From positions 1 to 11,264 of the forward strand of contig DKGO01000108.1 in the NCBI GenBank assembly GCA_002453315.1: a DNA stretch of 11,264 nt. Direction: 5' to 3'. Positions within the stretch are counted from its first letter, which is position 1, and each line of letters starts with the position of its first letter. Below the pieces are notes generated by a model that was given only the letters and a program-made list of their open reading frames with translations, searched no databases and was not told the origin of the DNA. Origin of the DNA: Caryophanales bacterium UBA6768. Its GTDB lineage: Bacteria; Bacillota; Bacilli; Bacillales_D; Amphibacillaceae. Of this stretch, positions 1 through 7,074 are shown piece by piece. The position numbers and the translations under genes are program-made.

Positions 1-638
1 AAGCCATAACAGGTATATTATTAACTTTTTGAATTCCATCGTTGACTTTCTCACCCAAAACTTTTAATAATTTTAATTTTAATTCTCTTACTCTTGTAAA
101 GGTATTATCTACATATAATTTTATAATGTAGGAATTTTTACTTTTTTGAATAAATTGATACTGTTTGTTCTCGGGAAATGACCATATATTATTAGTAACA
201 ACATGTGGCGATAATCTATTCCCATTACTATCATAAACTACTTTTACTCTTCTACCGCCAAAGTAATTTATAGCCTTTTTTTGAATTTATGTTTACCAAT
301 ATCACCAGTGTCGTATCTAATCATTGGCATTGAATAATTATATAAAACAGTAATCACTATACGTCCAATTTCACTTTCTTGTATGAGTTTATCATCATCA
401 GGCTTTAAAATCTTAACCATATAATTTGTACCATTAAGAATGAAGACATTATTAACACTATCTTCCTGTCCAATAATACTGTTTTCTTGATTCTTTTTTT
501 CTTTTCCTTATTTTGATAACAAGTAAATGGGGTCCCAGTAGAACCACCCGTTGACATTTTAACTAAATTATTTATATTATAATCTTTCGACAAAAAGCTC
601 TTCTTACCAGACCCCCATTTAGGAAATCTAAACTCCAA
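1..638 (-). pseudogene. CapK/PaaK-like adenylate-forming enzyme, broken remnant
   Basis: Homology to the CapK/phenylacetate-CoA ligase-like family runs through all three minus-strand frames in turn. Segment A (about 638 to 505) holds the adenylation P-loop STGGSTGTPF. Segment B (about 505 to 271) holds the downstream family motif MPMIRYDTGD and stops at a TAA at 268-270. Segment C (about 277 to the window edge) holds FGGRRVKVVYDSNGNRLSPH and the family-like C-terminal domain, and is still open at base 1. Only about 70 residues separate the P-loop from the RYDTGD motif, where the family usually has well over 150, so a central block is missing as well. The N-terminal region of roughly 90-100 residues normally before the P-loop is reduced to about 30. 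A TTG at 636-638 has a perfect AAGGAGG (647-653) eight bases upstream, so the original start signal may survive. The shift from B to C lies in a 7-T run (276-282). The protein cannot be active as written. It follows the ATP-grasp gene and was probably part of the same operon. Confidence 0.8.
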
Positions 639-711
639 AAAGCCTTCCTCCTTAATACAGACATGAAATCCCTATACAATTAAATCTCCTTTCATAGTAA
701 TGGATAAAATA

Positions 712-1686
712 CTAATTTGAAGTTTTTATTATTTTAATTTCACTAAATTTCATCATGTTTATGTTTTCTTCATATAAACCTATTACATCAGTATTTGCAA
801 TGTCATTAATATTGTTAATTAACATACGTGGAATATTTACCCCACATTCATGTGCATGCGGATATCCTCCACCAAACCGTGGATTTACTTCAGAAATGTA
901 ATACTCATTATTTACTTCAAATATATCCACATCAATAATGCCTTTAAATCCGGCTTTCTTAACAAAATTATGGATCAGATCAAATAACTTATTATCTTTT
1001 ATAGATACAGACTTGTCTGTTTCTCCTGCCCGCATTTTAAGCTTTTTCTTAGTGAAAATGGCTACAGGTTCATTGGACAACATATCTATGTATACATCAG
1101 CACCAAATTCTTTTCCATCCATATATTCTTGTATCATTAAATTATCAAAACGATTAAATAATAATTCTAGTTCCTCCTTTGAAGTGACCTTATTGATATT
1201 AATACTTGCACTACCCTTAACTGGCTTTACAAATACCGGGAAATAAATTTTCTTTTCTTTTAAATCTTCATAAAACTTCTCTTTTTCAATATAACTTTTT
1301 ATTGTCTTGAAGTTATTTTTAATTAAAAATTGATACATCTCATATTTATTAAAACTCATATCTATAACACTTTTATGAGATACAATTGGAACAGCTCCTA
1401 TATCCAAAAACTTTTGTTTATTTTCTGCAAGTATGCCCAATTCCGGGTCTATTAAGGATAAAATACCTTTAACTTTATTTTCTTCACATATCGATAATAT
1501 ATTTTCCAAATAGGCTTTTTCATCTACTCTAGGTACTATATAATATTTATCTGCATCATAAAGGGCTGGAGCCAACTCACTAGAATCTGCTGCTATAATT
1601 TGCCCCTTTCCTTCAATCTCTTTTTTAAAATATTGAACTATTTTATTTCGTGATCCGCAACTCAGTATTAAAATATTAATATCCAT
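712..1686 (-). CDS. CarB-like ATP-grasp ligase of a polysaccharide locus
   Basis: A 324-residue protein of the carbamoyl-phosphate-synthase-large-subunit-like ATP-grasp group. These enzymes activate a carboxylate as an acyl phosphate and join it to an amine or other nucleophile. The N-terminal pre-ATP-grasp domain (about 1-105) carries ILILSCGSRNK and the family stretch AADSSELAPALYDADKYYIV. The ATP-grasp fold follows: NKY near 113-115, nucleotide-binding FVKPVKGSAS at 152-161 (K154), QEYMDGKEFGAD at 186-197, and metal-binding EVNPRFGGGYPH at 266-277 (E266, N268). I chose the ATG at 1684-1686 because GGAGG lies about nine bases upstream. The in-frame start at 1728 would add 14 residues lying wholly inside the preceding gene. 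The gene overlaps the end of the PLP enzyme gene by 11 bases, which suggests translational coupling. Family assignment is firm, but the substrate is unknown. Ligation of an amino acid to a sugar amine or carboxylate of the polymer is my inference. Confidence 0.85.
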   Translation of the reverse strand: MDINILILSCGSRNKIVQYFKKEIEGKGQIIAADSSELAPALYDADKYYIVPRVDEKAYLENILSICEENKVKGILSLIDPELGILAENKQKFLDIGAVPIVSHKSVIDMSFNKYEMYQFLIKNNFKTIKSYIEKEKFYEDLKEKKIYFPVFVKPVKGSASININKVTSKEELELLFNRFDNLMIQEYMDGKEFGADVYIDMLSNEPVAIFTKKKLKMRAGETDKSVSIKDNKLFDLIHNFVKKAGFKGIIDVDIFEVNNEYYISEVNPRFGGGYPHAHECGVNIPRMLINNINDIANTDVIGLYEENINMMKFSEIKIIKTSN

Positions 1687-2614
1687 TAAATAGCTCCTCC
1701 AAATGGTCAAAAAATAACGGTGTACCACCAGTATGAATAAATAGGATATTTTTATCGGAAATATTGTTAGTTTTTATGTATTCTTTCATGCCCCAATATC
1801 CCTTGCCGGTATATATTGGATCCAATGGAATACCATCATTCTTTAGCATATCAAAGATTACCGATATTATTTTTTTGTTATAAGACCCATAACCATCAAG
1901 AACGTAATCATCTACTAATACTATCTGCTCGGATGATATTGACTTTCTTAGCCTATTAACCAAATAACTATCAACACTTTCATAAATTACTTTTGTCCCT
2001 TGTGGGTTTTTACGAGCGTTGCTAATACCGATTATTTTTTTATCATCATCATTAATTAATTTTCCAACTATTAATCCTGATTGGGTAGTACCCGTACCAC
2101 TTGTATGAAAGATATAGTCAAAATTTACACCAGATTTTCTCTCGTATTTCAATATTTCACTGTATGCATTTAGATAAGCCTGCGTACCTATATTGCCATG
2201 TCCACCACCTTGAATAAAATAAGGTGCATAACCTTGTGCTTTTAACTCACTTAGTTTTAGTTTTATTATTGATTTTACCTTTGAAACGGGACAATATTCA
2301 ACGGATGCACCAAATAAATTAACCAACTTGCTATTAGTGGTAGTATGACTCGATTCAATAGGTGAGATAATATAACATGGCAACCTTTTGGATGCTGCAA
2401 TATTTGCTATTATCCGACAGTGATTAGAACTACTGGCTCCATATGTTAATACACAATCGGCAGAGGTTTTTCTTATATCCTCAAAAAAAAGGGTTGCTTT
2501 TCTGGCTTTGTTACCACCAAATGAAACTTGAAATAGATCATCACGTTTCATATAAAATGTATTATTATTTAAATTCTCACTTAATATTTGAATAGGTGTA
2601 TAGTCGAAATCCAT
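1676..2614 (-). CDS. PLP enzyme, ACC deaminase/D-cysteine desulfhydrase family
   Basis: A 312-residue fold-type II PLP enzyme, full length for the family. Visible hallmarks in order: substrate-entry stretch MKRDDLFQVSFGGNKARK, with the PLP-binding lysine K36 of GGNK; SSSNH at 61-65, matching the family's QSNH-type substrate-carboxylate loop; GGGHGNIGTQAY at 136-147; the phosphate-binding loop SGTGTTQSGL at 172-181; LDPIYTGKGYWGM at 264-276; and IHTGGTP at 293-299. Relatives deaminate 1-aminocyclopropane-1-carboxylate or eliminate sulfide and ammonia from D-cysteine. The sequence does not show which reaction applies, and the setting argues against plain catabolism. The ATG at 2612-2614 follows an AAGGAAGG site. 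Its stop overlaps the ATP-grasp start by 11 bases, so the two products probably act together, for example by supplying or shaping an amino or keto acid that the ligase attaches to the polysaccharide (inference). Base composition is AT-rich like its left-hand neighbours. Confidence 0.85.
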   Translation of the reverse strand: MDFDYTPIQILSENLNNNTFYMKRDDLFQVSFGGNKARKATLFFEDIRKTSADCVLTYGASSSNHCRIIANIAASKRLPCYIISPIESSHTTTNSKLVNLFGASVEYCPVSKVKSIIKLKLSELKAQGYAPYFIQGGGHGNIGTQAYLNAYSEILKYERKSGVNFDYIFHTSGTGTTQSGLIVGKLINDDDKKIIGISNARKNPQGTKVIYESVDSYLVNRLRKSISSEQIVLVDDYVLDGYGSYNKKIISVIFDMLKNDGIPLDPIYTGKGYWGMKEYIKTNNISDKNILFIHTGGTPLFFDHLEELFNGY

Positions 2615-2680
2615 CTTTAGCCTTCCTTGATTTAAGGTATAATATTTCCTGTAAAGCCTAGCAAATTACTGATTTAACTA

Positions 2681-3427
2681 TTAATCCTTCAAACCGTAAT
2701 TAACACGTAAGTAGATCTTATTGCCATCTATATATGTAAATGCAGGTTCATGATATGGTGAATCAAATGCTTTTACTATATTAAAATTATTTTCAATTTT
2801 CTTAAAATCAATTTCTTTTTTTGTTAATGTACTTTCTGTATAATAGGTCTTTGTTCTATGTCCTGACTTTATCAAATCATCCTGTGAAATTTTATTGTTA
2901 ATTCCTTTAATTATATCACCAATATTTTCCTTTAATACTTCATAACATAGTTTCTCACTCTTTCGATACAAAGTAATCCCTGTGTCATCCTCGGAAATTT
3001 TCAACTTTTTAATTGCTACAATATCCCCAGTATCTATGCCCTCTGTGATATAGTGCAATGTGACTCCATACTCTTTTTCCTTATTAATAAGTGCATTAAT
3101 ATTACAATAAGAGCCCCTATATTCTGGCAAAATCCCCCCATGTGTGTTTAAAATTCCCAGTTTAAAAGAATTAATAACATCAATCGGTATTATTTTATCG
3201 TATCTAACAGAAAAACCAATATCAGGGGATATTGAGGAAAGTTCATTAAATGTTAGGATTGGTATATTATTTCTTAAACAATAAGTATAAACCGTTTCCT
3301 CTTCTCTCCATCCTGTTTCCAAAGGGCTACAACATACACCCACTAATTCAATATCTTGTTTCAATACTATTTCTTCCAAACATTTTCTGGCTAATCCTAT
3401 TGAACCAAAAAAAACAACCTTTTTCAT
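2681..3427 (-). CDS. sugar N-formyltransferase-like protein
   Basis: A 248-residue protein with the formyl_transferase N domain used by methionyl-tRNA and nucleotide-sugar formyltransferases, which move a formyl group from N10-formyl-tetrahydrofolate to an amine. The catalytic Asn-His-Asp set is present: N94 and H96 in LNTHGGILPEYRG (93-105), and D132 in EGIDTGDIV (129-137). The N-terminus MKKVVFFGSIGLARKCLEEI is the expected Rossmann start. A short C-terminal part (about 215-245) has the YHEPAFTYIDGNKIYL stretch typical of sugar formyltransferases. It is shorter than a methionyl-tRNA formyltransferase (about 310 residues) and lacks the tRNA-binding C-terminal domain, which points to a small-molecule substrate. 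The ATG at 3425-3427 has AAGGGG about eight bases upstream, four bases after the stop of the phosphoglycosyl transferase gene. With an aminotransferase two genes upstream, the likely substrate is the 4-amino group of a nucleotide-linked dideoxy amino sugar (inference). Domain call is firm; exact substrate is open. Confidence 0.83.
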   Translation of the reverse strand: MKKVVFFGSIGLARKCLEEIVLKQDIELVGVCCSPLETGWREEETVYTYCLRNNIPILTFNELSSISPDIGFSVRYDKIIPIDVINSFKLGILNTHGGILPEYRGSYCNINALINKEKEYGVTLHYITEGIDTGDIVAIKKLKISEDDTGITLYRKSEKLCYEVLKENIGDIIKGINNKISQDDLIKSGHRTKTYYTESTLTKKEIDFKKIENNFNIVKAFDSPYHEPAFTYIDGNKIYLRVNYGLKD

Positions 3428-3431
3428 AATA

Positions 3432-4058
3432 TCAACCCCTTGATATTTTTTTGTTTTCTGCTTCTATATAGATACCTTCACTTCTAAATAGCCTCTTCAG
3501 TGTCTTAAAAAGTATCACAATGTCTAACCAAATATTAAACTTTTCAATATACTTAACATCGAAAAGAATACGATCATCCCATGACACTGAATTTCTAACT
3601 GTTACTTGGGATAAACCTGTTATACCAGGCTTCATTACAAATCTTTTACGTTGAAAACCACTATAATCAATATATGTATATGGGTGATGAGGAACTGGGG
3701 GTCTAGGTCCCACTAAACTCATTTGTCCAGAAATTACATTCAAAAGTTGAGGTAATTCATCTAAACTTGTGGACCGTAATATTTTTCCAATCCTAGTTAT
3801 CCGATTATCTTGCTCTGTTTTCACAAATAAGCCCGTTCCAATTTTTTCCGCATTTACTATCATGGTTCTAAACTTAATAATTCGAAATACCTTGCCATTT
3901 TTCCCAAGACGTTCTTGTCTAAAAAACACTGGACCTTTTGATGTTAACTTAATTAACAAAGTTATTATAATGAGAAGTGGAGAAATAATGATTAGACCTA
4001 TTAAACTTCCAAAAAAATCTATCAACCTTTTAATTATTAGATTTAATTTTCTCATCAT
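3432..4058 (-). CDS. epsL: EpsL/PglC-type monotopic phosphoglycosyl transferase
   Basis: A 208-residue small bacterial sugar transferase. The family transfers a phospho-sugar from a UDP-sugar to undecaprenyl phosphate at the inner leaflet, starting repeat-unit synthesis. A single hydrophobic stretch at about 12-37 is the re-entrant membrane helix of PglC-like enzymes. The soluble catalytic core has KFRTM at 62-66, the Asp-Glu dyad in SLDELPQLLNVISGQMSLVG (D100, E101), PRPPVPHH from 118, and KPGITGLSQV at 143-152. Length fits the short PglC/EpsL form, without the extra N-terminal membrane domain of WbaP/CpsE. The gene starts 29 bases inside the 3' end of the aminotransferase gene. AAGGA lies seven bases before the ATG at 4056-4058, and an adjacent ATG at 4053-4055 is possible. 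Position after an EpsN-type aminotransferase matches enzymes that use diacetamido-bacillosamine or a related sugar. The formyltransferase that follows suggests a formamido variant here (inference). Confidence 0.9.
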   Translation of the reverse strand: MMRKLNLIIKRLIDFFGSLIGLIIISPLLIIITLLIKLTSKGPVFFRQERLGKNGKVFRIIKFRTMIVNAEKIGTGLFVKTEQDNRITRIGKILRSTSLDELPQLLNVISGQMSLVGPRPPVPHHPYTYIDYSGFQRKRFVMKPGITGLSQVTVRNSVSWDDRILFDVKYIEKFNIWLDIVILFKTLKRLFRSEGIYIEAENKKISRG

Positions 4059-5166
4059 TCCACAATCCTTTAATAATCTTTATAACTTTCTCCAAGTCAT
4101 CTAGAGTTATCTTCGTATCTGACGGCAAACATAATCCTTTTTCAAACAGACTATCTGCCACTTTTGTCCCAATAAAATCATATTTTTCATAAAAAGGTTG
4201 TAAATGCATCGGTTTCCAAATGGGTCTTGATTCGATGTTTTCTTTTTGTAATGCTTTTATAATATCAATTGGTTTTACCTTTCCACTTAACGTAATAGCA
4301 CTTAACCAGTAATTAGGTGCATTCCATTCATTTTCAGGCATGAAGTTAATTTCTTTAATGTCAGATAATTTCACTTTATAATAATGATAGATTTCATTTT
4401 TCTTTTTGACCCTGTCATCCAATACTTTTAGTTGTCCTCTTCCAATGCCAGCAGAAATATTACTCATTCGGTAATTGTATCCAAGTTCACTATGTTGATA
4501 ATGAATCGCGGGGTCTCGGGATTGTGTTGACCAAAACCTCACTTTATCTGCTTTTTCTTTAATATTTGTGACGAGCATGCCGCCTCCAGATGTCGTAATG
4601 ATCTTATTCCCATTAAAAGAGAAGATACCATAATCACTGAATGTTCCTGTTTGTTTTCCCTTATATGTCGATCCTAGTGATTCAGCAGCATCTTCAATTA
4701 ATACGACATTATTTTCCTTACATATCTTTACAATCTCATCCATTTCTGCAGACAAACCATATAAGTGGACTACAATGACGGCTTTTACTTCAGGATATTT
4801 TTCAAAAGCCATTTGTAGGGCTTTAGGGCACATATTCCATGTCTTTTCATCACTATCGATAAAAACGGGAGTTGCGTTTTGATAAATAATTGGATTAGCT
4901 GTCGCCGAAAAAGTTAAAGATTGACAAAAGACGATATCCCCTTCACCAACTTCTGCTGCTTTTAACGCCATATGAATAGCTGCTGTACCAGATGATAGAG
5001 CTACAGCATGTTCCGCACCTACTTTTTGGGCAAACTCTTCTTCAAATTTATTAATATTCTCCCCTTGCGGTGCAATCCAATTAGTTTTGAATGCCTCTTG
5101 AATGTATTCCATTTCATAACCTTCATCACTCATGTGAGGAGAAGATAAGTAAATTTTATCAGCCAA
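4030..5166 (-). CDS. epsN: EpsN/PglE-type nucleotide-sugar aminotransferase (DegT/DnrJ/EryC1 family)
   Basis: A 378-residue PLP-dependent aminotransferase that would convert a UDP-4-keto-6-deoxy amino sugar to the 4-amino sugar using glutamate. Key elements: opening KIYLSSPHMSDEGYEMEYIQ; SSGTAAIHMALKAA at 58-71 for cofactor phosphate; HLYG at 134-137; EDAAES with D159, which contacts the pyridine nitrogen; FSFNGNK with PLP lysine K188; SGGGM at 193-197; and GYNYRMSNISAGIGRGQL in the second half. Length is normal. The start is TTG at 5164-5166, eight bases after a strong GGAAGGA site and 15 bases downstream of the uridylyltransferase stop. No ATG gives a better N-terminus. The gene overlaps the phosphoglycosyl transferase by 29 bases. 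B. subtilis EpsN and Campylobacter PglE have the same place in bacillosamine-type pathways, with the dehydratase supplied here by the EpsC homologue upstream. The specific stereochemistry of the product cannot be read from sequence. Confidence 0.92.
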   Translation of the reverse strand: MADKIYLSSPHMSDEGYEMEYIQEAFKTNWIAPQGENINKFEEEFAQKVGAEHAVALSSGTAAIHMALKAAEVGEGDIVFCQSLTFSATANPIIYQNATPVFIDSDEKTWNMCPKALQMAFEKYPEVKAVIVVHLYGLSAEMDEIVKICKENNVVLIEDAAESLGSTYKGKQTGTFSDYGIFSFNGNKIITTSGGGMLVTNIKEKADKVRFWSTQSRDPAIHYQHSELGYNYRMSNISAGIGRGQLKVLDDRVKKKNEIYHYYKVKLSDIKEINFMPENEWNAPNYWLSAITLSGKVKPIDIIKALQKENIESRPIWKPMHLQPFYEKYDFIGTKVADSLFEKGLCLPSDTKITLDDLEKVIKIIKGLWNDEKIKSNN

Positions 5167-5181
5167 TAGATTGTTCCTTCC
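5164..5181 (-). promoter_or_regulatory. ribosome binding site fixing a TTG start
   Basis: GGAAGGA at 5175-5181 sits eight bases upstream of the TTG at 5164-5166. It supports TTG as the real start of the aminotransferase gene, because the encoded N-terminus ADKIYLSSP is where this family normally begins. Confidence 0.7.
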
Positions 5182-6069
5182 TTAACTTAACTCATTCACT
5201 TTCAGGTTCTCAGTCATTTCCAGCAAATACTCCCACAACTCATCTTTCATCTCTTCATTCTGCAGTGCTAATTCTATCGTTGTTTTGACGAACCCGAGTT
5301 TTTCGCCGACGTCATAGCGTTTGCCTTCAAAGTCATAGGCATATACTTTTTGTTGTTCATTTAATGCTTGAATGGCATCAGTTAACTGAATTTCGCCACC
5401 TGCGCCTATTTCGTGTTTATCTAATTCTTTAAATATTTCTGGGGTTAATATGTAACGTCCCATAATCGCTAAGTTAGAAGGGGCTGTGCCAAGTAACGGT
5501 TTTTCGACGAAGTTTTTTACTTCGTAACGACGTCCTGCTTGACCATTCGGATCAACAATGCCGTATCGGTCTGTTTCACTTTCTGGTACTTGTTGGACAC
5601 CGACAATTGAACTACCTGTTTCATTGTATTCATTAATTAATTGTTTCAAGCACGGTGTGCTAGCCTGAACGATATCATCTCCAAGCAAGACTGCAAAGGG
5701 TTCATCACCGATAAATTTTCTTGCCGACCAAACAGCATGACCGAGCCCTTTTGGTTCCCGTTGACGAATGTAATGAATGTCAACCTCCGCCCGTTTAACT
5801 TTTTCTAATAAATCTGTTTTCCCATTTGCTTGTAAATTTGCTTCTAGCTCAAAATTTTTATCGAAATGATCTTCAATTGCTCGTTTCGTTTTTCCCGTGA
5901 CGATAATGATATCTTCAATCCCTGAAGCAATCGCCTCTTCAACGATATATTGAATCGTCGGTTTATCGACAATTGGCAACATTTCCTTCGGCATTGCTTT
6001 CGTTGCTGGAAGAAATCTTGTGCCAAGTCCAGCCGCAGGAATAATTGCTTTTTTAATTGGTTTAATCAT
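5182..6069 (-). CDS. gtaB: UTP-glucose-1-phosphate uridylyltransferase
   Basis: Makes UDP-glucose from glucose 1-phosphate and UTP, feeding exopolysaccharide, teichoic acid glucosylation and glycolipid synthesis. The nucleotide-binding start [20 protein letters not shown] is followed by [30 protein letters not shown], the metal-site region VLLGDDI, NFVEKP, and the C-terminal [14 protein letters not shown]. These are standard GalU/GtaB signatures and the protein is full length. Two in-frame ATGs compete. The one at 6076-6078 (298 residues) has the AAGGA site almost touching it. The one at 6067-6069 (295 residues, [14 protein letters not shown]) has the same site about ten bases away, so I prefer the latter. 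It lies close downstream of the second Wzz gene and 15 bases upstream of the aminotransferase. Bacilli often carry a housekeeping gtaB elsewhere, so this may be a locus-specific copy (inference). Base composition matches the core genes to its right rather than the AT-rich genes to its left. Confidence 0.95.
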   Translation of the reverse strand: MIKPIKKAIIPAAGLGTRFLPATKAMPKEMLPIVDKPTIQYIVEEAIASGIEDIIIVTGKTKRAIEDHFDKNFELEANLQANGKTDLLEKVKRAEVDIHYIRQREPKGLGHAVWSARKFIGDEPFAVLLGDDIVQASTPCLKQLINEYNETGSSIVGVQQVPESETDRYGIVDPNGQAGRRYEVKNFVEKPLLGTAPSNLAIMGRYILTPEIFKELDKHEIGAGGEIQLTDAIQALNEQQKVYAYDFEGKRYDVGEKLGFVKTTIELALQNEEMKDELWEYLLEMTENLKVNELS

Positions 6070-6096
6070 GTCATTCATTTCCTTCTACATCATTTA

Positions 6097-7035
6097 TTAC
6101 TTATTAGTTGATGGCGTATTTTGTAAATACTCTCTTAAAAATACAATCCCGACTGATACCATTAATCCTAAAACAAATGCAATTGCTACATTCAGTTTTT
6201 TATTCGGTGAAATCGGGTTAGTTGTTACGAACGGTTCTGATAATACATTTGTACTTAAGTCCATGATGTTCATCGTACTAATGCTTTCAACATCCTCATA
6301 TTTACTACTATAAAAGTTGTATAATTCCTTAATTTCATCAATTTTCCTATTTAATTGTTCGTATTTTACTTGATCGGCTTTATCTAATGCTTTTAATTGA
6401 TCCAAAATCGCATCGTTTACTTCAACGACATACTGACTGTTTGATGCATTTTGTTGAAACAGAATAATCGTCGGTAAGTCATAATCACTAGCTAACTGAT
6501 TAAATTGATCAACGGCTACCTCTAATTTCGTTTCTTCTTCTGCCATTTTATTGCTGTATTCGTTTTTTAATAAATCGAGACGGTTTTGAATATTTCCTTC
6601 AATTTGTTCCCGAGTAATCGTTAATAAACCGTCCATGATGCTTTTAATCATGTCACGGTCTGACGCTTCCATTGAAATATCAATATAAGGACCTGTTTCC
6701 TCAGTAGGTAACTCAATATTAATTTTATCCTTTAATAAATTAACCGACATATCTAAGTTTTCTTTCTGAATTAATTCCCCTATGGTACTTGGTGACTTAA
6801 TCGCCTGACCAAATACATCAGGACTTGTCATTTCGTCTATGTATGGTTGGACTGATTCGGGTACAGAAGCAACATTATGGACAGTCACTTGTGCTTCCCC
6901 TCTATAAATTGGTGAAGCGATAAAGAAGCTATAAATGACACCCGCTAAAACTACAATTGCAGTAATGACACCTATAAGTAGCTTCCCTTTCCATAACGTA
7001 TCAATAATTTCCCGTAAACTTATTTCTTCTTCCAT
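6097..7035 (-). CDS. Wzz/YwqC-type chain-length determinant, second copy, short tail
   Basis: A 312-residue polysaccharide co-polymerase-type membrane protein controlling polymer length or export. The Wzz domain starts at SLREIIDTLWKGK, followed by a membrane helix at about 19-40 and the outside stretch SPIYRGEAQVTV. A central charged, coiled-coil-prone region covers roughly 135-260. A second membrane helix lies at about 281-300 after the proline motif NPISPNKKLN, ending in GIVFLREYL. Only 12 residues follow that helix. The paralogue at the right edge has 40, including the cytoplasmic part that in the CapA/YwqC family activates the cognate tyrosine kinase. This copy may therefore act without the kinase (inference). 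The ATG at 7033-7035 follows AAAGGAG with good spacing, 39 bases after the dehydratase stop. The two Wzz copies are clearly related around the second membrane segment, which suggests an old duplication or acquisition from a related locus. Confidence 0.88.
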   Translation of the reverse strand: MEEEISLREIIDTLWKGKLLIGVITAIVVLAGVIYSFFIASPIYRGEAQVTVHNVASVPESVQPYIDEMTSPDVFGQAIKSPSTIGELIQKENLDMSVNLLKDKINIELPTEETGPYIDISMEASDRDMIKSIMDGLLTITREQIEGNIQNRLDLLKNEYSNKMAEEETKLEVAVDQFNQLASDYDLPTIILFQQNASNSQYVVEVNDAILDQLKALDKADQVKYEQLNRKIDEIKELYNFYSSKYEDVESISTMNIMDLSTNVLSEPFVTTNPISPNKKLNVAIAFVLGLMVSVGIVFLREYLQNTPSTNK

Positions 7036-7074
7036 CTCGTTCTCCTTTATTGTCTCGTTTAAATTAGTAGTTTA

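Noticed and set aside
407..418. Met418 in place of the SDR catalytic tyrosine in the dehydratase as a possible inactivating change
   Set aside because: The position given is in residues. Membrane dehydratases of the PglF/EpsC type normally have Met here, so the enzyme is not predicted to be defective.
672..695. Seven-codon mini-ORF (ATG AAA GGA ... TAG) before the CapK-like remnant
   Set aside because: It has no ribosome binding site and is too short to judge. It is in frame with the remnant but more likely part of the decay than a leader peptide.
938..1246. Open frame on the plus strand, antisense to the ATP-grasp gene
   Set aside because: Its translation shows no recognisable motif, and the minus strand carries a clear full-length ATP-grasp protein with a ribosome binding site.
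3769..4104. Plus-strand open frame across the phosphoglycosyl transferase start
   Set aside because: It is antisense to the membrane helix and KFRTM region, so its hydrophobic look is a by-product of the complementary strand.
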